Assembly (NCBI RefSeq): GCF_900142675.1
Contig: NZ_FRBS01000004.1
Span: 412,380 to 476,379 of the forward strand
Source of the DNA: Shouchella rhizosphaerae
GTDB lineage: Bacteria; Bacillota; Bacilli; Bacillales; Bacillaceae_D
Direction: 5' to 3'
Length of the DNA stretch: 64,000 nt
The translations under genes were made by a program, and so were the position numbers. Shown here piece after piece: positions 25,671-33,578 of this stretch. A model generated the notes under the pieces. That model had not been told where the DNA came from and did not search any database. It worked only from the letters and a program-made list of their open reading frames with translations. Numbering within the stretch: the stretch's first letter is position 1; each line of letters begins with the position of its first letter.

Positions 25671-27020
25671 TTAAAGTCCTAACCAACGTAATACAAATGT
25701 TGCTAAAATAACCGTCCCTGCTCCGCCTAGTCGCGTCGCTACTTGCGCAAACGGCATTAGGCTCATGCGATCGGACGCCGATAAAATGGCGACATCGCCT
25801 GTACCGCCTAGGCCGCTGTGGCAACCGGTGACAATCCCCGAGTCGACAGGGTGCATGTTAAGCCACTGTCCGACAAAATAGCCGGTTGCGATCATGGCAA
25901 AGACGACTGTGGCGCAAATCAGGACGTAGGAAAAGCTAATAATGCCTGCCACATCTTCAAGGGGAATAAACAACAATCCAAGCCCTACCATAAGCGGCCA
26001 CGTAAAGCTTGTTGATACAAACTTATATAAATGAAAAGCGCCTTGCTCAAGTTGTTCAGGAATCAGCTTTAATACTTTCGCAATCGCAGCAATCAAGATC
26101 ATTAAAATTGCTGCTGGAATATGCAAGCTCGATTCCATTAAGTGGCCAAACACATAAAAACTGCAAGCAACGAGGAGCCCAGCTCCCATTAGCGCAAAAT
26201 TGACTGGTTTTGTATCATCAATCGATTTCGGCATTACTGGCCCTTTTGTCTTAACAAGCACTCCTTTTCCTGTAAGATGGGGCTTTTTTGCGCCGAGCTG
26301 TTTTAAAAGGGCTGCTCCGATAATGGCAAAGATATTGCCGATGATCGCTGCCGGAATTAACTGTGATATTAATTCAGCCGCAGGTATTCCAAGAATCGTG
26401 CTGTACCCAGCTGACAACGGCAAAATGCCTTCGCCAATGCCGCCTGCCAAAATAGGCACAACAATAAAAAACAATGTATGCTTTGCCTCATAGCCGAGTA
26501 AAAGGCCCATGCCGACTCCTGCAGCCATTGAGACAGCGGTTCCGGCAACAAGAGGAACCAACATTTTCGTGATTCCTTGCATGAGTACCACGCGGTTCAT
26601 GCCAAGAATGCTGCCAGCTACTAAACAAGCAATATAGAAATATAAAAAGTTAGATGTCGTCATTAAATTCGATACAGCATTTACAGTTGTTTCATTTAAC
26701 CATCCAAAAAACATGAATGCGGAGGGTACGAACAGTGCTAGTATTGCTGGGCCGCCAATGCTTTTTATAATCGGCAGGCGGGAACCAATTTCCCCAAGTA
26801 ACATTCCGGCTACCATAATAATCGCAAACCCGCCAATCATGTCAGCAGGCAATTTTTGAAAATACGCTGCAGCCAGGACGATGGCAGCAATAGCTATATA
26901 AATAGGGAAAGGCAACACTCCTACCTTCCAATAAAAGGGGTTCCAGCGAGAGGATGCTCGATCATGTTCATGCTGGTATTTTCGCTCGCTTGGCTCTGAA
27001 ACCGTTTTTATTTGCTCCAA
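25671..27020 (-). CDS. maeN: 2-HCT family Na+:malate (citrate/malate) symporter
   Basis: A 449-residue membrane protein of the 2-hydroxycarboxylate transporter family, about eleven hydrophobic helices. Diagnostic are the two re-entrant GGXG-type motifs VPILAGGIGEGILPLSAGYS and TGCHSGLGGTGDVAILSASDRM. It imports malate (or citrate) with Na+. The symbol maeN is given because it sits with a malic enzyme and a malate-type two-component system, as in B. subtilis; CimH-type citrate/malate exchange is an alternative. ATG 27020 has an AGGAGG site upstream. Confidence 0.85.
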   Translation of the reverse strand: MEQIKTVSEPSERKYQHEHDRASSRWNPFYWKVGVLPFPIYIAIAAIVLAAAYFQKLPADMIGGFAIIMVAGMLLGEIGSRLPIIKSIGGPAILALFVPSAFMFFGWLNETTVNAVSNLMTTSNFLYFYIACLVAGSILGMNRVVLMQGITKMLVPLVAGTAVSMAAGVGMGLLLGYEAKHTLFFIVVPILAGGIGEGILPLSAGYSTILGIPAAELISQLIPAAIIGNIFAIIGAALLKQLGAKKPHLTGKGVLVKTKGPVMPKSIDDTKPVNFALMGAGLLVACSFYVFGHLMESSLHIPAAILMILIAAIAKVLKLIPEQLEQGAFHLYKFVSTSFTWPLMVGLGLLFIPLEDVAGIISFSYVLICATVVFAMIATGYFVGQWLNMHPVDSGIVTGCHSGLGGTGDVAILSASDRMSLMPFAQVATRLGGAGTVILATFVLRWLGL

Positions 27021-27084
27021 TTGAAAGACCTCCTCGTTTCTTGCTTTATCTTAAACAAGCTCGAGCAGGGTGAATAGTTTATGT

Positions 27085-27099
27085 AAATAAGCGCTTTCT
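27085..27099 (-). promoter_or_regulatory. Possible cre site upstream of maeN
   Basis: AAATAAGCGCTTTCT matches 13 of 15 positions of the loose CcpA pattern WTGNAANCGNWNNCW. It lies 65-79 bases before the maeN start. Carbon-catabolite control of malate uptake would make sense, but the match is weak. Confidence 0.25.
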
Positions 27100-27137
27100 T
27101 TTTGTAATTAAAAAAAGCAGGCCTTTCTTTTAAACTC

Positions 27138-27175
27138 AAAACGAAATAAGCCAGTTATTGATTCTAACTGGCTGG
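27138..27175 (-). terminator. Terminator of the two-component operon
   Basis: GCCAGTTA and TAACTGGC form an eight-pair stem (27151-27173), followed on the minus strand by TTATTTCGTTTT. Confidence 0.6.
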
Positions 27176-27220
27176 AATCCGTCCTAACCTGGCAAAACAG
27201 TAGGCTAGGGCACGTATTCG

Positions 27221-27931
27221 TTACAAATAGGGCTTTATTTTCCGAACATTGTCTTTATCGATTCGATAAATGTGAATCGGTCGGCCTATTGATCCATACG
27301 TTGGCTGTAACTGCAACACGTCTAATTCTTTTAAAAACGTTAAGTATTTTTTCACAGAAACACGAGAGAGACGAGCATGAAGGGCGATGTCTTCTGTTGA
27401 AAAGCTATCTTGACCGACTTGCCTAATCGCCTCCCAAACTTCTTGCAGCGTTTCTTTCGTAAGCCCCTTTGGCAACGTTTGTTTTTCAAGCGTATGTTTT
27501 TTTTCAAAAAACGTTTCATCAAGCTGTTTTTGATCGGTCGTTTCTTCTTTGCGAAAGAAATTGTAACGGCTTTGGTAAGCATGCAATGCTTTTTGGAAAC
27601 GGGAAAATTGATATGGCTTTAAAATATAATCAACTGCCCCGAATCGAAGTGCAGTCTCGATCGATTCTTTGTCTGAGGCCGCTGTCATCAGGATGACATC
27701 TGCTTCGATCTTGTTTTCGCGCAAATAAGGCAGCAGTGACAAGCCATTTTCCCCAGGCATGTAAACATCAAGCAACACTAATTGGATTGTTTTGTTTTCT
27801 TTAAGATGCTGCTTTGCTTCCTCTACTCCGCCAGCCTCAGCCGCCACTTGAAAATCTGGCACATCGCGCAAATAACTTTTAACAACAGCGGCAACCATCG
27901 GATCATCTTCGACGATAAGCACCTGAATCAT
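27221..27931 (-). CDS. Response regulator of the CitB/DcuR type (MalR-like)
   Basis: A 236-residue regulator. The receiver domain has the phosphoacceptor in LVLLDVYMPG (Asp55), the acidic pocket EDD at 8-10 and Lys in DYILKPYQ. The C-terminal half is a helix-turn-helix DNA-binding part of the CitT/YufM class (FSTEDIALHARLSRVSVKKYLTFLKELDVLQ). Phosphorylated by the histidine kinase it overlaps by 4 bases (ATGA), it is expected to activate the nearby symporter gene in response to malate or another dicarboxylate. Ligand is inferred from context. Confidence 0.9.
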   Translation of the reverse strand: MIQVLIVEDDPMVAAVVKSYLRDVPDFQVAAEAGGVEEAKQHLKENKTIQLVLLDVYMPGENGLSLLPYLRENKIEADVILMTAASDKESIETALRFGAVDYILKPYQFSRFQKALHAYQSRYNFFRKEETTDQKQLDETFFEKKHTLEKQTLPKGLTKETLQEVWEAIRQVGQDSFSTEDIALHARLSRVSVKKYLTFLKELDVLQLQPTYGSIGRPIHIYRIDKDNVRKIKPYL

Positions 27932-29547
27932 GTGTGCCTCCCCCTCTCTATTGGCACAAAAACAGTAAAAGTCGTGCCTTGATTGATTTCGCTTTCCACT
28001 GTAAAAGCTGCCCCAATCGCCTCGACGCTTTGCTTTACAAGAGACAAACCATAGCCGCGGTCTTTTCCTTTTGTTGAATAGCCACGCACGTACATCTTCT
28101 CCAGTTCTACTTCACTCATTCCTGGGCCATTATCGGCAATGCGGATAATCAATTCTTCATCGAGCACATACAAAGTAACCTTCACGCTTCCGTTTTCCTT
28201 GCCAGAAGCAGCATCAATCCCATTATCGATCAAGTTGCCGAGAATCGTGGTGAGCTCAAGCGCCAGCCTTTCTTGGGGCAACGGTTCAATCACCGTGTCA
28301 ATGACAAGTTTCATATCGACCCCATTTTCCCGGGCGTCGCTTTTTTTGCCGAGCAAAAGCCCTGCAAGGACCGGGTCTTTCACCCTATCGGTCGTTTGCT
28401 TTAATTCTTCTGATTGGTTGCCAACAATTTGGGCAACATAGGCCTCTACTTGTTCATACTCTTTTGTATGCAACATACCGAGAATGACTTGCAGGCGGTT
28501 TTTAAATTCATGGGTTTGTGCCCGCAGCGTACTAGCGTACGTTTTAACGCCCGTCAGTTGTTCTGCAAGCTGTTTCATTTCCGTTTTATCGCGGAATGTG
28601 GCAATCGCGCCAATAATTTGGTCATTTATCCGAACCGGAACGCGGTTAACGACAATGGTAAGTCCGTTTAAATCTTGTTCTTTGTTGTATTCTGGCTGGC
28701 CGCTAGCGAGCACATGACGGAGCCTAGAATTTTGCATATAGGCTTCGACATCGACACCTTCTGGCTTTGGCGGCAGGCCAGCACGGTCAAAAATCGCTTG
28801 TGCTGACTTGTTGACTAGTGTAATTTTCCCATCGGCATCAACGGCGATCATTCCTTCAATGGTCGATTGCAGCATGGCGCTTCGCTCTTCTACTAATGTG
28901 GCGATTGCTCGCGGTTCGAGATGGAATAGTGTTTTTTTAATAAAGCGTGATAACAGAACGGCGCCAACTAAACCTGCGCTTAATCCAAACAGTGTGCCAA
29001 TGAGCAAATTTACGCGGTTTGCTTGGAGAGCTTTTTCCACCACTTCGAGGGAAATGCCGACCGCGACTGCTCCCACTTGCTCGCCTGTCTCGGCATAAAC
29101 AGGCGTAAAGGCCCGCAATGACCTGCCTAACGTTCCAACAGACGTGGAGACACTTTCATTCCCGTTCAGCGCTTCTGTTTCATCTCCACCAACGAAAGCT
29201 TTACCGACTTTTTCTCGGTCTGGGTGGGCATAACGAATTCCGTCCATATCTATGATAACGACAAATTGGACATCAGCTTGTCCCATAAAGGTTTCAACGT
29301 ACTGTTGCACAGGTTCCGTCTCTTTTTCGACTAACGCTTGCTGGACAACAGGCATAAGCGCAACCGCCCTAGCAAGCTGCTGCGCTTTTTCCGTTTGATT
29401 TTGCTCAATTTCTTCTTCAATCGTCCGATGGATAAGAAGGTCCGTTACAAGCAACGCCGCAATGACGACTGCCGAAACGAGTAAAAAAATCGTTGTCCGC
29501 AATGTTGGCCTTTTATAGGAGCGTTTTTTCTCTCTCGCCTTTTGCAT
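27928..29547 (-). CDS. Sensor histidine kinase of the CitA/DcuS type (MalK-like)
   Basis: A 539-residue membrane kinase. TM1 (TTIFLLVSAVVIAALLVTDLL) and TM2 (LLIGTLFGLSAGLVGAVLL) enclose an extracytoplasmic PDC/Cache-like sensor (VQFVVIIDMDGIRYAHPDRE). A PAS domain (IEGMIAVDADGKITLVN) and a SpoB-type dimerisation helix with the phosphoacceptor His in QTHEFKNRLQVILGML follow. The HATPase has N-box LGNLIDNGIDA, ADNGPGM and GYGLSLV. ATG 29547 is chosen (GGAGACA before it); a longer frame reaching 29679 overlaps the next gene and has no ribosome site. It senses a dicarboxylate (malate by context). Confidence 0.9.
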   Translation of the reverse strand: MQKAREKKRSYKRPTLRTTIFLLVSAVVIAALLVTDLLIHRTIEEEIEQNQTEKAQQLARAVALMPVVQQALVEKETEPVQQYVETFMGQADVQFVVIIDMDGIRYAHPDREKVGKAFVGGDETEALNGNESVSTSVGTLGRSLRAFTPVYAETGEQVGAVAVGISLEVVEKALQANRVNLLIGTLFGLSAGLVGAVLLSRFIKKTLFHLEPRAIATLVEERSAMLQSTIEGMIAVDADGKITLVNKSAQAIFDRAGLPPKPEGVDVEAYMQNSRLRHVLASGQPEYNKEQDLNGLTIVVNRVPVRINDQIIGAIATFRDKTEMKQLAEQLTGVKTYASTLRAQTHEFKNRLQVILGMLHTKEYEQVEAYVAQIVGNQSEELKQTTDRVKDPVLAGLLLGKKSDARENGVDMKLVIDTVIEPLPQERLALELTTILGNLIDNGIDAASGKENGSVKVTLYVLDEELIIRIADNGPGMSEVELEKMYVRGYSTKGKDRGYGLSLVKQSVEAIGAAFTVESEINQGTTFTVFVPIERGRHT

Positions 29548-29582
29548 AAATGTCTCCTTCTTCCTGATCCTAACAGGCAGTA

Positions 29583-29627
29583 TAGCACAAAAAAGACCAG
29601 CGTTCATTTGCTCATGAACGCTGGCAA
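29583..29627 (-). terminator. Terminator of the ArpU-like gene
   Basis: CCAGCGTTCAT and ATGAACGCTGG (11 pairs, six-base loop) followed on the minus strand by TCTTTTTTG. It isolates the gene at 29643 from the kinase gene downstream. Confidence 0.85.
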
Positions 29628-29642
29628 CGTGTTGACGTTCGC

Positions 29643-30068
29643 TCAGATGCCTTCCAACTCTCCCTGTTCTTCCTCCCACACAGAAAACAAATAGTGTAGC
29701 TTTGTAAACGCCCTGTTTTTTATGCGGTAATATTGGCGCTCGCTAATGAGCATATCCATGTATACTTGATAATCAAACCGGTCTGCCTCTTGCAAATAGC
29801 GGCGGACAATCAACTCCCGCTCAGCAGGCGGCAAGCGATTGACACATTGTTCGATCATCGTCATGTAGTTCTTCCTTTTTTGGGCTGCTTCAATATTTTT
29901 TAGCGCTGTCTGTTCGGTTGTAGAAAAGAACGATCGAGCTCCCGTGTGAGCAGGAACGAATTGAAAGCTCTGTGTCGTCTTTGGAAGTTCTTCATAGGCC
30001 ATTGTCAGGCGATAAAGATTGTACGTTTCAAGTTTTTTTTCGACATAGCGTTTTTCCGTTTTGTTCAT
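29643..30068 (-). CDS. ArpU-family phage late-gene transcriptional regulator (orphan)
   Basis: A 141-residue protein of the ArpU/RinA class. The C-terminal half has ...LPPAERELIVRRYLQEADRF..., then DYQVYMDMLISERQYYRIKNRAF, the sigma-region-4-like helix-turn-helix of this family. ArpU-type proteins switch on packaging, structural and lysis genes of phages (family knowledge). No other phage gene lies next to it; the tail cassette is 5 kb downstream. ATG 30068 is chosen because AAGGGGA lies seven bases upstream; ATG 30074 is too close to it. A GAAC-N4-GTTC palindrome stands in its upstream region. Confidence 0.75.
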   Translation of the reverse strand: MNKTEKRYVEKKLETYNLYRLTMAYEELPKTTQSFQFVPAHTGARSFFSTTEQTALKNIEAAQKRKNYMTMIEQCVNRLPPAERELIVRRYLQEADRFDYQVYMDMLISERQYYRIKNRAFTKLHYLFSVWEEEQGELEGI

Positions 30069-30096
30069 AGCCATTCCCCTTCATGTTCGCTTTCCT

Positions 30097-30126
30097 ACTA
30101 AAGAGAACGAAGGTTCGCTAAATCAA
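30097..30126 (-). promoter_or_regulatory. Putative promoter of the ArpU-like gene
   Basis: TTGATT (30126-30121) and TTTAGT (30102-30097) with 18 bases between. Both hexamers are imperfect. The LexA-like palindrome occupies the spacer. Confidence 0.35.
30104..30117. promoter_or_regulatory. GAAC-N4-GTTC palindrome, possible LexA box, upstream of ArpU-like gene
   Basis: AGAACGAAGGTTCG (or CGAACCTTCGTTCT on the other strand). The two outer half-sites are perfect, the central four bases fit the LexA pattern less well than at the tail promoter. It lies about 36-49 bases before the gene start. Confidence 0.4.
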
Positions 30127-30146
30127 AGAAAACAAGAAAATTTTCC

Positions 30147-30968
30147 TTAGGCGTGAAAACGCCCTAAAAATGTTTTTAGCCGTTCTGTTTTTGGGTGGTT
30201 TAAAACGTCACCAGGCGTGCCTTGTTCGGCAATGCTGCCTTTATCAAGAAACAAAATCCGGTCAGCAACGTCACGGGCAAAATCCATTTCATGGGTGATC
30301 AACATCATCGTCGTTTTTCCTTCTTCTGCAATGTCGCGAATGACTTGAAGCACTTCCCCGACCAACTCTGGATCAAGGGCTGCTGTTACTTCATCAAACA
30401 GCATCACTTTCGGTTGCATAACCAGTGAACGAGCAATGGCTACACGCTGCTGCTGCCCACCGGACAATTGCGATGGATACATGTCAACTTTGTCGGCAAG
30501 CCCGACTTTTTCAAGCATGGCCACAGCCCGTTCTTTTGCCTCGTCTTTGCTCAAGCCAAGGACGTGGATAGGTGCTTCAATACAATTTTTCATGATCGTC
30601 ATATGGGGAAACAAATTGTATTGTTGAAACACCATTCCAATATTGCCCCGTACTTTGCGCAAATGCTTTTCGTCAGCCGGCTTTAGCTCGCCGTTCACTT
30701 TTTTATGCCAGAGCATTTCTCCATCCACTTCGATCGTCCCTGCCGTTGGCTGCTCCAATGTCATCAACATGCGAATAATCGTTGTTTTGCCAGAGCCAGA
30801 CGGGCCGATTAGAGCGATTTTTTCACCTTTTTTCACGTCAATGTCTAAATTGTTCAAAACGACCGTATCGCCAAATGCTTTTTTCACATTGCGGTAACGG
30901 ACAAGCGTTTCTGCTTGCTCCATTTGCACAACTGAAGCTGGTTCCACTTTCTCCATGACTTCACTCAT
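30147..30968 (-). CDS. ehuA: ABC transporter ATPase, ectoine/hydroxyectoine type
   Basis: A 273-residue polar amino-acid type ATPase: Walker A GPSGSGKTT (about residue 54-62), signature LSGGQQQRVAIARSL, Walker B VMLFDEVTAALD, and switch His in LITHEMDFARD. It energises the two permeases encoded immediately upstream; its ATG overlaps the stop of ehuD (ATGA). The ehu assignment comes from the binding protein of the operon. It is the last gene of ehuB-ehuC-ehuD-ehuA. Confidence 0.8.
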   Translation of the reverse strand: MSEVMEKVEPASVVQMEQAETLVRYRNVKKAFGDTVVLNNLDIDVKKGEKIALIGPSGSGKTTIIRMLMTLEQPTAGTIEVDGEMLWHKKVNGELKPADEKHLRKVRGNIGMVFQQYNLFPHMTIMKNCIEAPIHVLGLSKDEAKERAVAMLEKVGLADKVDMYPSQLSGGQQQRVAIARSLVMQPKVMLFDEVTAALDPELVGEVLQVIRDIAEEGKTTMMLITHEMDFARDVADRILFLDKGSIAEQGTPGDVLNHPKTERLKTFLGRFHA

Positions 30969-31645
30969 GTTTTCACTCCTCTAGTTTCAATTTTATTGCC
31001 GTGCAGCGTACCGACTTTCCGTTCTAAATAGCGAATAAACACAGCGGACGGATAGCTTAACACTAAAAATAAGAAACCAACGATCGTAATCGGCTCTACA
31101 TAACGCCAATCGCTTGTACCGATTGACTGGGCAACAGCCATCATTTCTACGACAAAAATCGCCGAAAGCAACGGTGTTTCCTTAAATAAGACAATTAAAT
31201 AGTTTCCAAGCATTGGAATGACTGGAGGAATAGCTTGTGGCAAAATGATTCGTCTCCATGTTTGGGCACGCGTGAAATTTAACGCCTGGCTTGCTTCCCA
31301 TTGGCTTTTAGGAACAGCTTCAATCCCCGAACGGTAAATTTCCGAAACGTACGTAGCATAATGGAGGCCGAGCACGATAGCGCCTGTTTGGAAGCCTGTT
31401 AATGGTGTTGTATAGTAGACGAAAAACAGTTGGACAAGCGGTGGTGTTGCCCGAATAAATTCAATAATACCGGCAACCGTTAGTGCCAACGGCTTAAAGG
31501 ATGCACGCCGCAAAAGCGTTAAAACGAGGCCCGCTGTTAGCGAAATGCAATAAGCAATGATCGTAGCTGCAATCGTTACTGTAATAGCGGAAAGAATTTC
31601 GGGAAAGATTGCGATCGCAAATTCCCAATCCCATGTTTTGTTCAT
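30965..31645 (-). CDS. ehuD: ABC permease, ectoine/hydroxyectoine type
   Basis: A 226-residue permease of the HisM/GlnP family. About five hydrophobic helices; the EAA loop QALNFTRAQTWRRIILPQAIPPVIP is the site for the ATPase. The segment RATPPLVQLFFVYYTTP is close to EhuD-type permeases. It overlaps both neighbours by 4 bases (ATGA), so translation is coupled with ehuC and ehuA. Confidence 0.78.
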   Translation of the reverse strand: MNKTWDWEFAIAIFPEILSAITVTIAATIIAYCISLTAGLVLTLLRRASFKPLALTVAGIIEFIRATPPLVQLFFVYYTTPLTGFQTGAIVLGLHYATYVSEIYRSGIEAVPKSQWEASQALNFTRAQTWRRIILPQAIPPVIPMLGNYLIVLFKETPLLSAIFVVEMMAVAQSIGTSDWRYVEPITIVGFLFLVLSYPSAVFIRYLERKVGTLHGNKIETRGVKT

Positions 31646-32313
31646 GATGTGCTCACTCCTTTAGAAGCCCGTTTTTCCAGCCAGCGGGCAAGGAAAATCA
31701 AAGGCAGCGCTAAAATAAAGTAAGCGACCAGCAAGTATGTGTAAATTTCAATTTGGTTGGACAGCGAATTGTTGCTGCCTCGGAGTACATTGGCTTGGAA
31801 CGTCATATCGGCTAGCGCGATAAAATAAACAAGCGACGTCCCTTTCAATAATTCAATCGCGTTATTGCCAAAACCGGGCAACATCAAACGGACCGCTTGC
31901 GGCAAAATCACAAGCCTCATCCGTTGCCATTTTGACATGTTCAATGAAATGGCAGCTTCCGTCTGGCCAACGGCAATTGAATGAATTGCCCCTCTCACCA
32001 CTTCTGAAGCATACGCGCCGTAATTTAGACCGACAGCAATTGAACCAGCTAAAAAATTTGACATCGACAGGCCAGGGAAAATCATCGGTAGCGCATAAAC
32101 AAAAAAGAACATTTGCACAAGCAACGATGTGCCGCGGAACAGCTCCACGAAAACAGCAGCCACACTGCGGATGACTGGATTTTTTGATGTTCGCATCAAA
32201 CCAGCAACGAGAGCGATGCTGTACGCGACGACAGCGCCTACTAAAAAAACTTGGACCGTGATTTCTAGCCCTTTTAGAATAAACGGCATAAAGCTAGAAA
32301 AGTTATTGAACAT
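31642..32313 (-). CDS. ehuC: ABC permease, ectoine/hydroxyectoine type
   Basis: A 223-residue permease of the same family, with RGTSLLVQMFFFVYALP near residues 65-81 and the EAA loop AISLNMSKWQRMRLVILPQAVRLMLP. ATG 32313 is preceded by AAGAGGTGAG; an in-frame TTG at 32331 has no ribosome site. It forms the heterodimeric channel with the product of ehuD. A terminator-like hairpin separates it from ehuB. Confidence 0.78.
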   Translation of the reverse strand: MFNNFSSFMPFILKGLEITVQVFLVGAVVAYSIALVAGLMRTSKNPVIRSVAAVFVELFRGTSLLVQMFFFVYALPMIFPGLSMSNFLAGSIAVGLNYGAYASEVVRGAIHSIAVGQTEAAISLNMSKWQRMRLVILPQAVRLMLPGFGNNAIELLKGTSLVYFIALADMTFQANVLRGSNNSLSNQIEIYTYLLVAYFILALPLIFLARWLEKRASKGVSTS

Positions 32314-32337
32314 CCTCTCACCTCTTATCAACTAAAA

Positions 32338-32383
32338 AAGGGAGCATGGGATTCCACCTATGTGAGCACCATGCTTCCCTCTT
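32338..32383 (-). terminator. Intercistronic terminator/attenuator between ehuB and ehuC
   Basis: Minus strand GGGAAGCATGG and CCATGCTCCC form the stem, then TTTTTT. Partial read-through would give excess binding protein over permease, a common arrangement in binding-protein operons. Confidence 0.7.
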
Positions 32384-32388
32384 GCCCT

Positions 32389-33222
32389 TTAGGCATTGCA
32401 GCGATCTTCCATAGTGACGTCTTCAGGAGGCAAATTGGCTTCAGTGAAGCCGAACGGTTCAATGATTTCAAGCAACTCCCCTGAATCAATGAGTTCTTGC
32501 AGTGCGGCATTGTATTCTTCCCGCATCTCTTCTCCTGCTTCCGATTGTGGGAAGACGGCTGCACCGTAGGCGATTTGTTCCTCGCCATCAATCACAGGCT
32601 GTGTAAAATCTTCCACAAATTCGACTTTGCCTGACGTATTGTTTTGAGCAGCTGAGTTTGCTGTCGCATCTGTGGCGACCATCACATCTGCCTGGCCATT
32701 TTCAACAGCAGCAATATTGTCGGCAATGCTGTTTCCGCTGACAAATTGGCTTTCATCTGCTCCTAGTGCGAGCAGCATCGCTTCTTGGTTCGCCCCTGCC
32801 ATAAGCGCAACACGAATGTCTGGATCTTCGGCAATGTCTTCATAGCTTGTGATGTTTAGCGGGTTGCCTGAGGCGACCACAATCCCTTCCCCGTACTGCA
32901 TTTCAATATTGCCGAAATTACCATTTGCGCACCGTTCTGGCTGGATGTCCATCCCGGCTGTAACAATGTCAAACTGTCCGCTGTTGACGCCTTGGATCAA
33001 TGCTCCAAAATCAACAACAGTCCCTTCAATATCCTCATAGCCCATTTTTTGCAGCACAGCCCGGGCAATTTCTGGGCTGGCCCCCGTTACTTCTCCCGCG
33101 TCTGTGTCAATGTAGCCGTATGGCTCTTCATTGGCCACACCTACTTGGATTGTGTTTCCGCCGCCACATGCAGCCAATACAACAGCAGATGTTAATAAAC
33201 CGAAGATTCCTGCTTTTTTCAC
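32389..33222 (-). CDS. ehuB: Ectoine/hydroxyectoine-binding lipoprotein
   Basis: A 277-residue solute-binding lipoprotein; GTG start with GGAGGAG upstream. Signal peptide ends in the lipobox VLAAC (Cys19). The pattern VGVANEEPYGYIDTDAGEVTG, then AGMDIQPERC is strongly like EhuB, where Tyr/Phe residues and the acidic side chain of the NEEPYGY region form the binding cage (family knowledge). The first gene of a four-gene importer for the compatible solutes ectoine and hydroxyectoine. A related polar amino acid as ligand remains possible. Confidence 0.8.
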   Translation of the reverse strand: MKKAGIFGLLTSAVVLAACGGGNTIQVGVANEEPYGYIDTDAGEVTGASPEIARAVLQKMGYEDIEGTVVDFGALIQGVNSGQFDIVTAGMDIQPERCANGNFGNIEMQYGEGIVVASGNPLNITSYEDIAEDPDIRVALMAGANQEAMLLALGADESQFVSGNSIADNIAAVENGQADVMVATDATANSAAQNNTSGKVEFVEDFTQPVIDGEEQIAYGAAVFPQSEAGEEMREEYNAALQELIDSGELLEIIEPFGFTEANLPPEDVTMEDRCNA

Positions 33223-33326
33223 TACTCGATCTCCTCCTGCTGTCCATCATCAAAAACAAGCTATTTTTTACTTTCCCAACCAACAGCCTCTTTTTCATGA
33301 GGACACTTTTTCGGTCTGTTTTTAAC

Positions 33327-33354
33327 ATGATAGCACAGATACACATTCTTACAA
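33327..33354 (-). promoter_or_regulatory. Probable promoter of ehuBCDA
   Basis: TTGTAA (33354-33349), 16 bases, TATCAT (33332-33327). It would give a leader of about 100 bases before ehuB. Farther upstream at 33403-33419 the repeated CGTTCG units could be an operator. The remaining gap to 33540 holds no gene. Confidence 0.5.
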
Positions 33355-33539
33355 ATTTCGTATCACTTAATATTAGCGCATTTATTCGCCTATTTCTTAC
33401 TTACGTTCGTTGTCGTTCGAGTATGTCTTAATTTCTTATGAATAAGCCCATATCCTCTTTGATACGCAAATATAACTATAATTTTCAATTTTCTTCATGT
33501 TAATTGTCGTCTTTTTTCCTATTATTGGGAAATACTAAA

Positions 33540-33570
33540 CAAAAAACCCCTTTCCACTGCAGAAAAGGGG
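33540..33570 (-). terminator. Terminator of the lipoprotein gene
   Basis: Minus strand CCCCTTTT, loop, AAAGGGG then TTTTTTG. Confidence 0.8.
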
Positions 33571-33578
33571 CGCATTCG

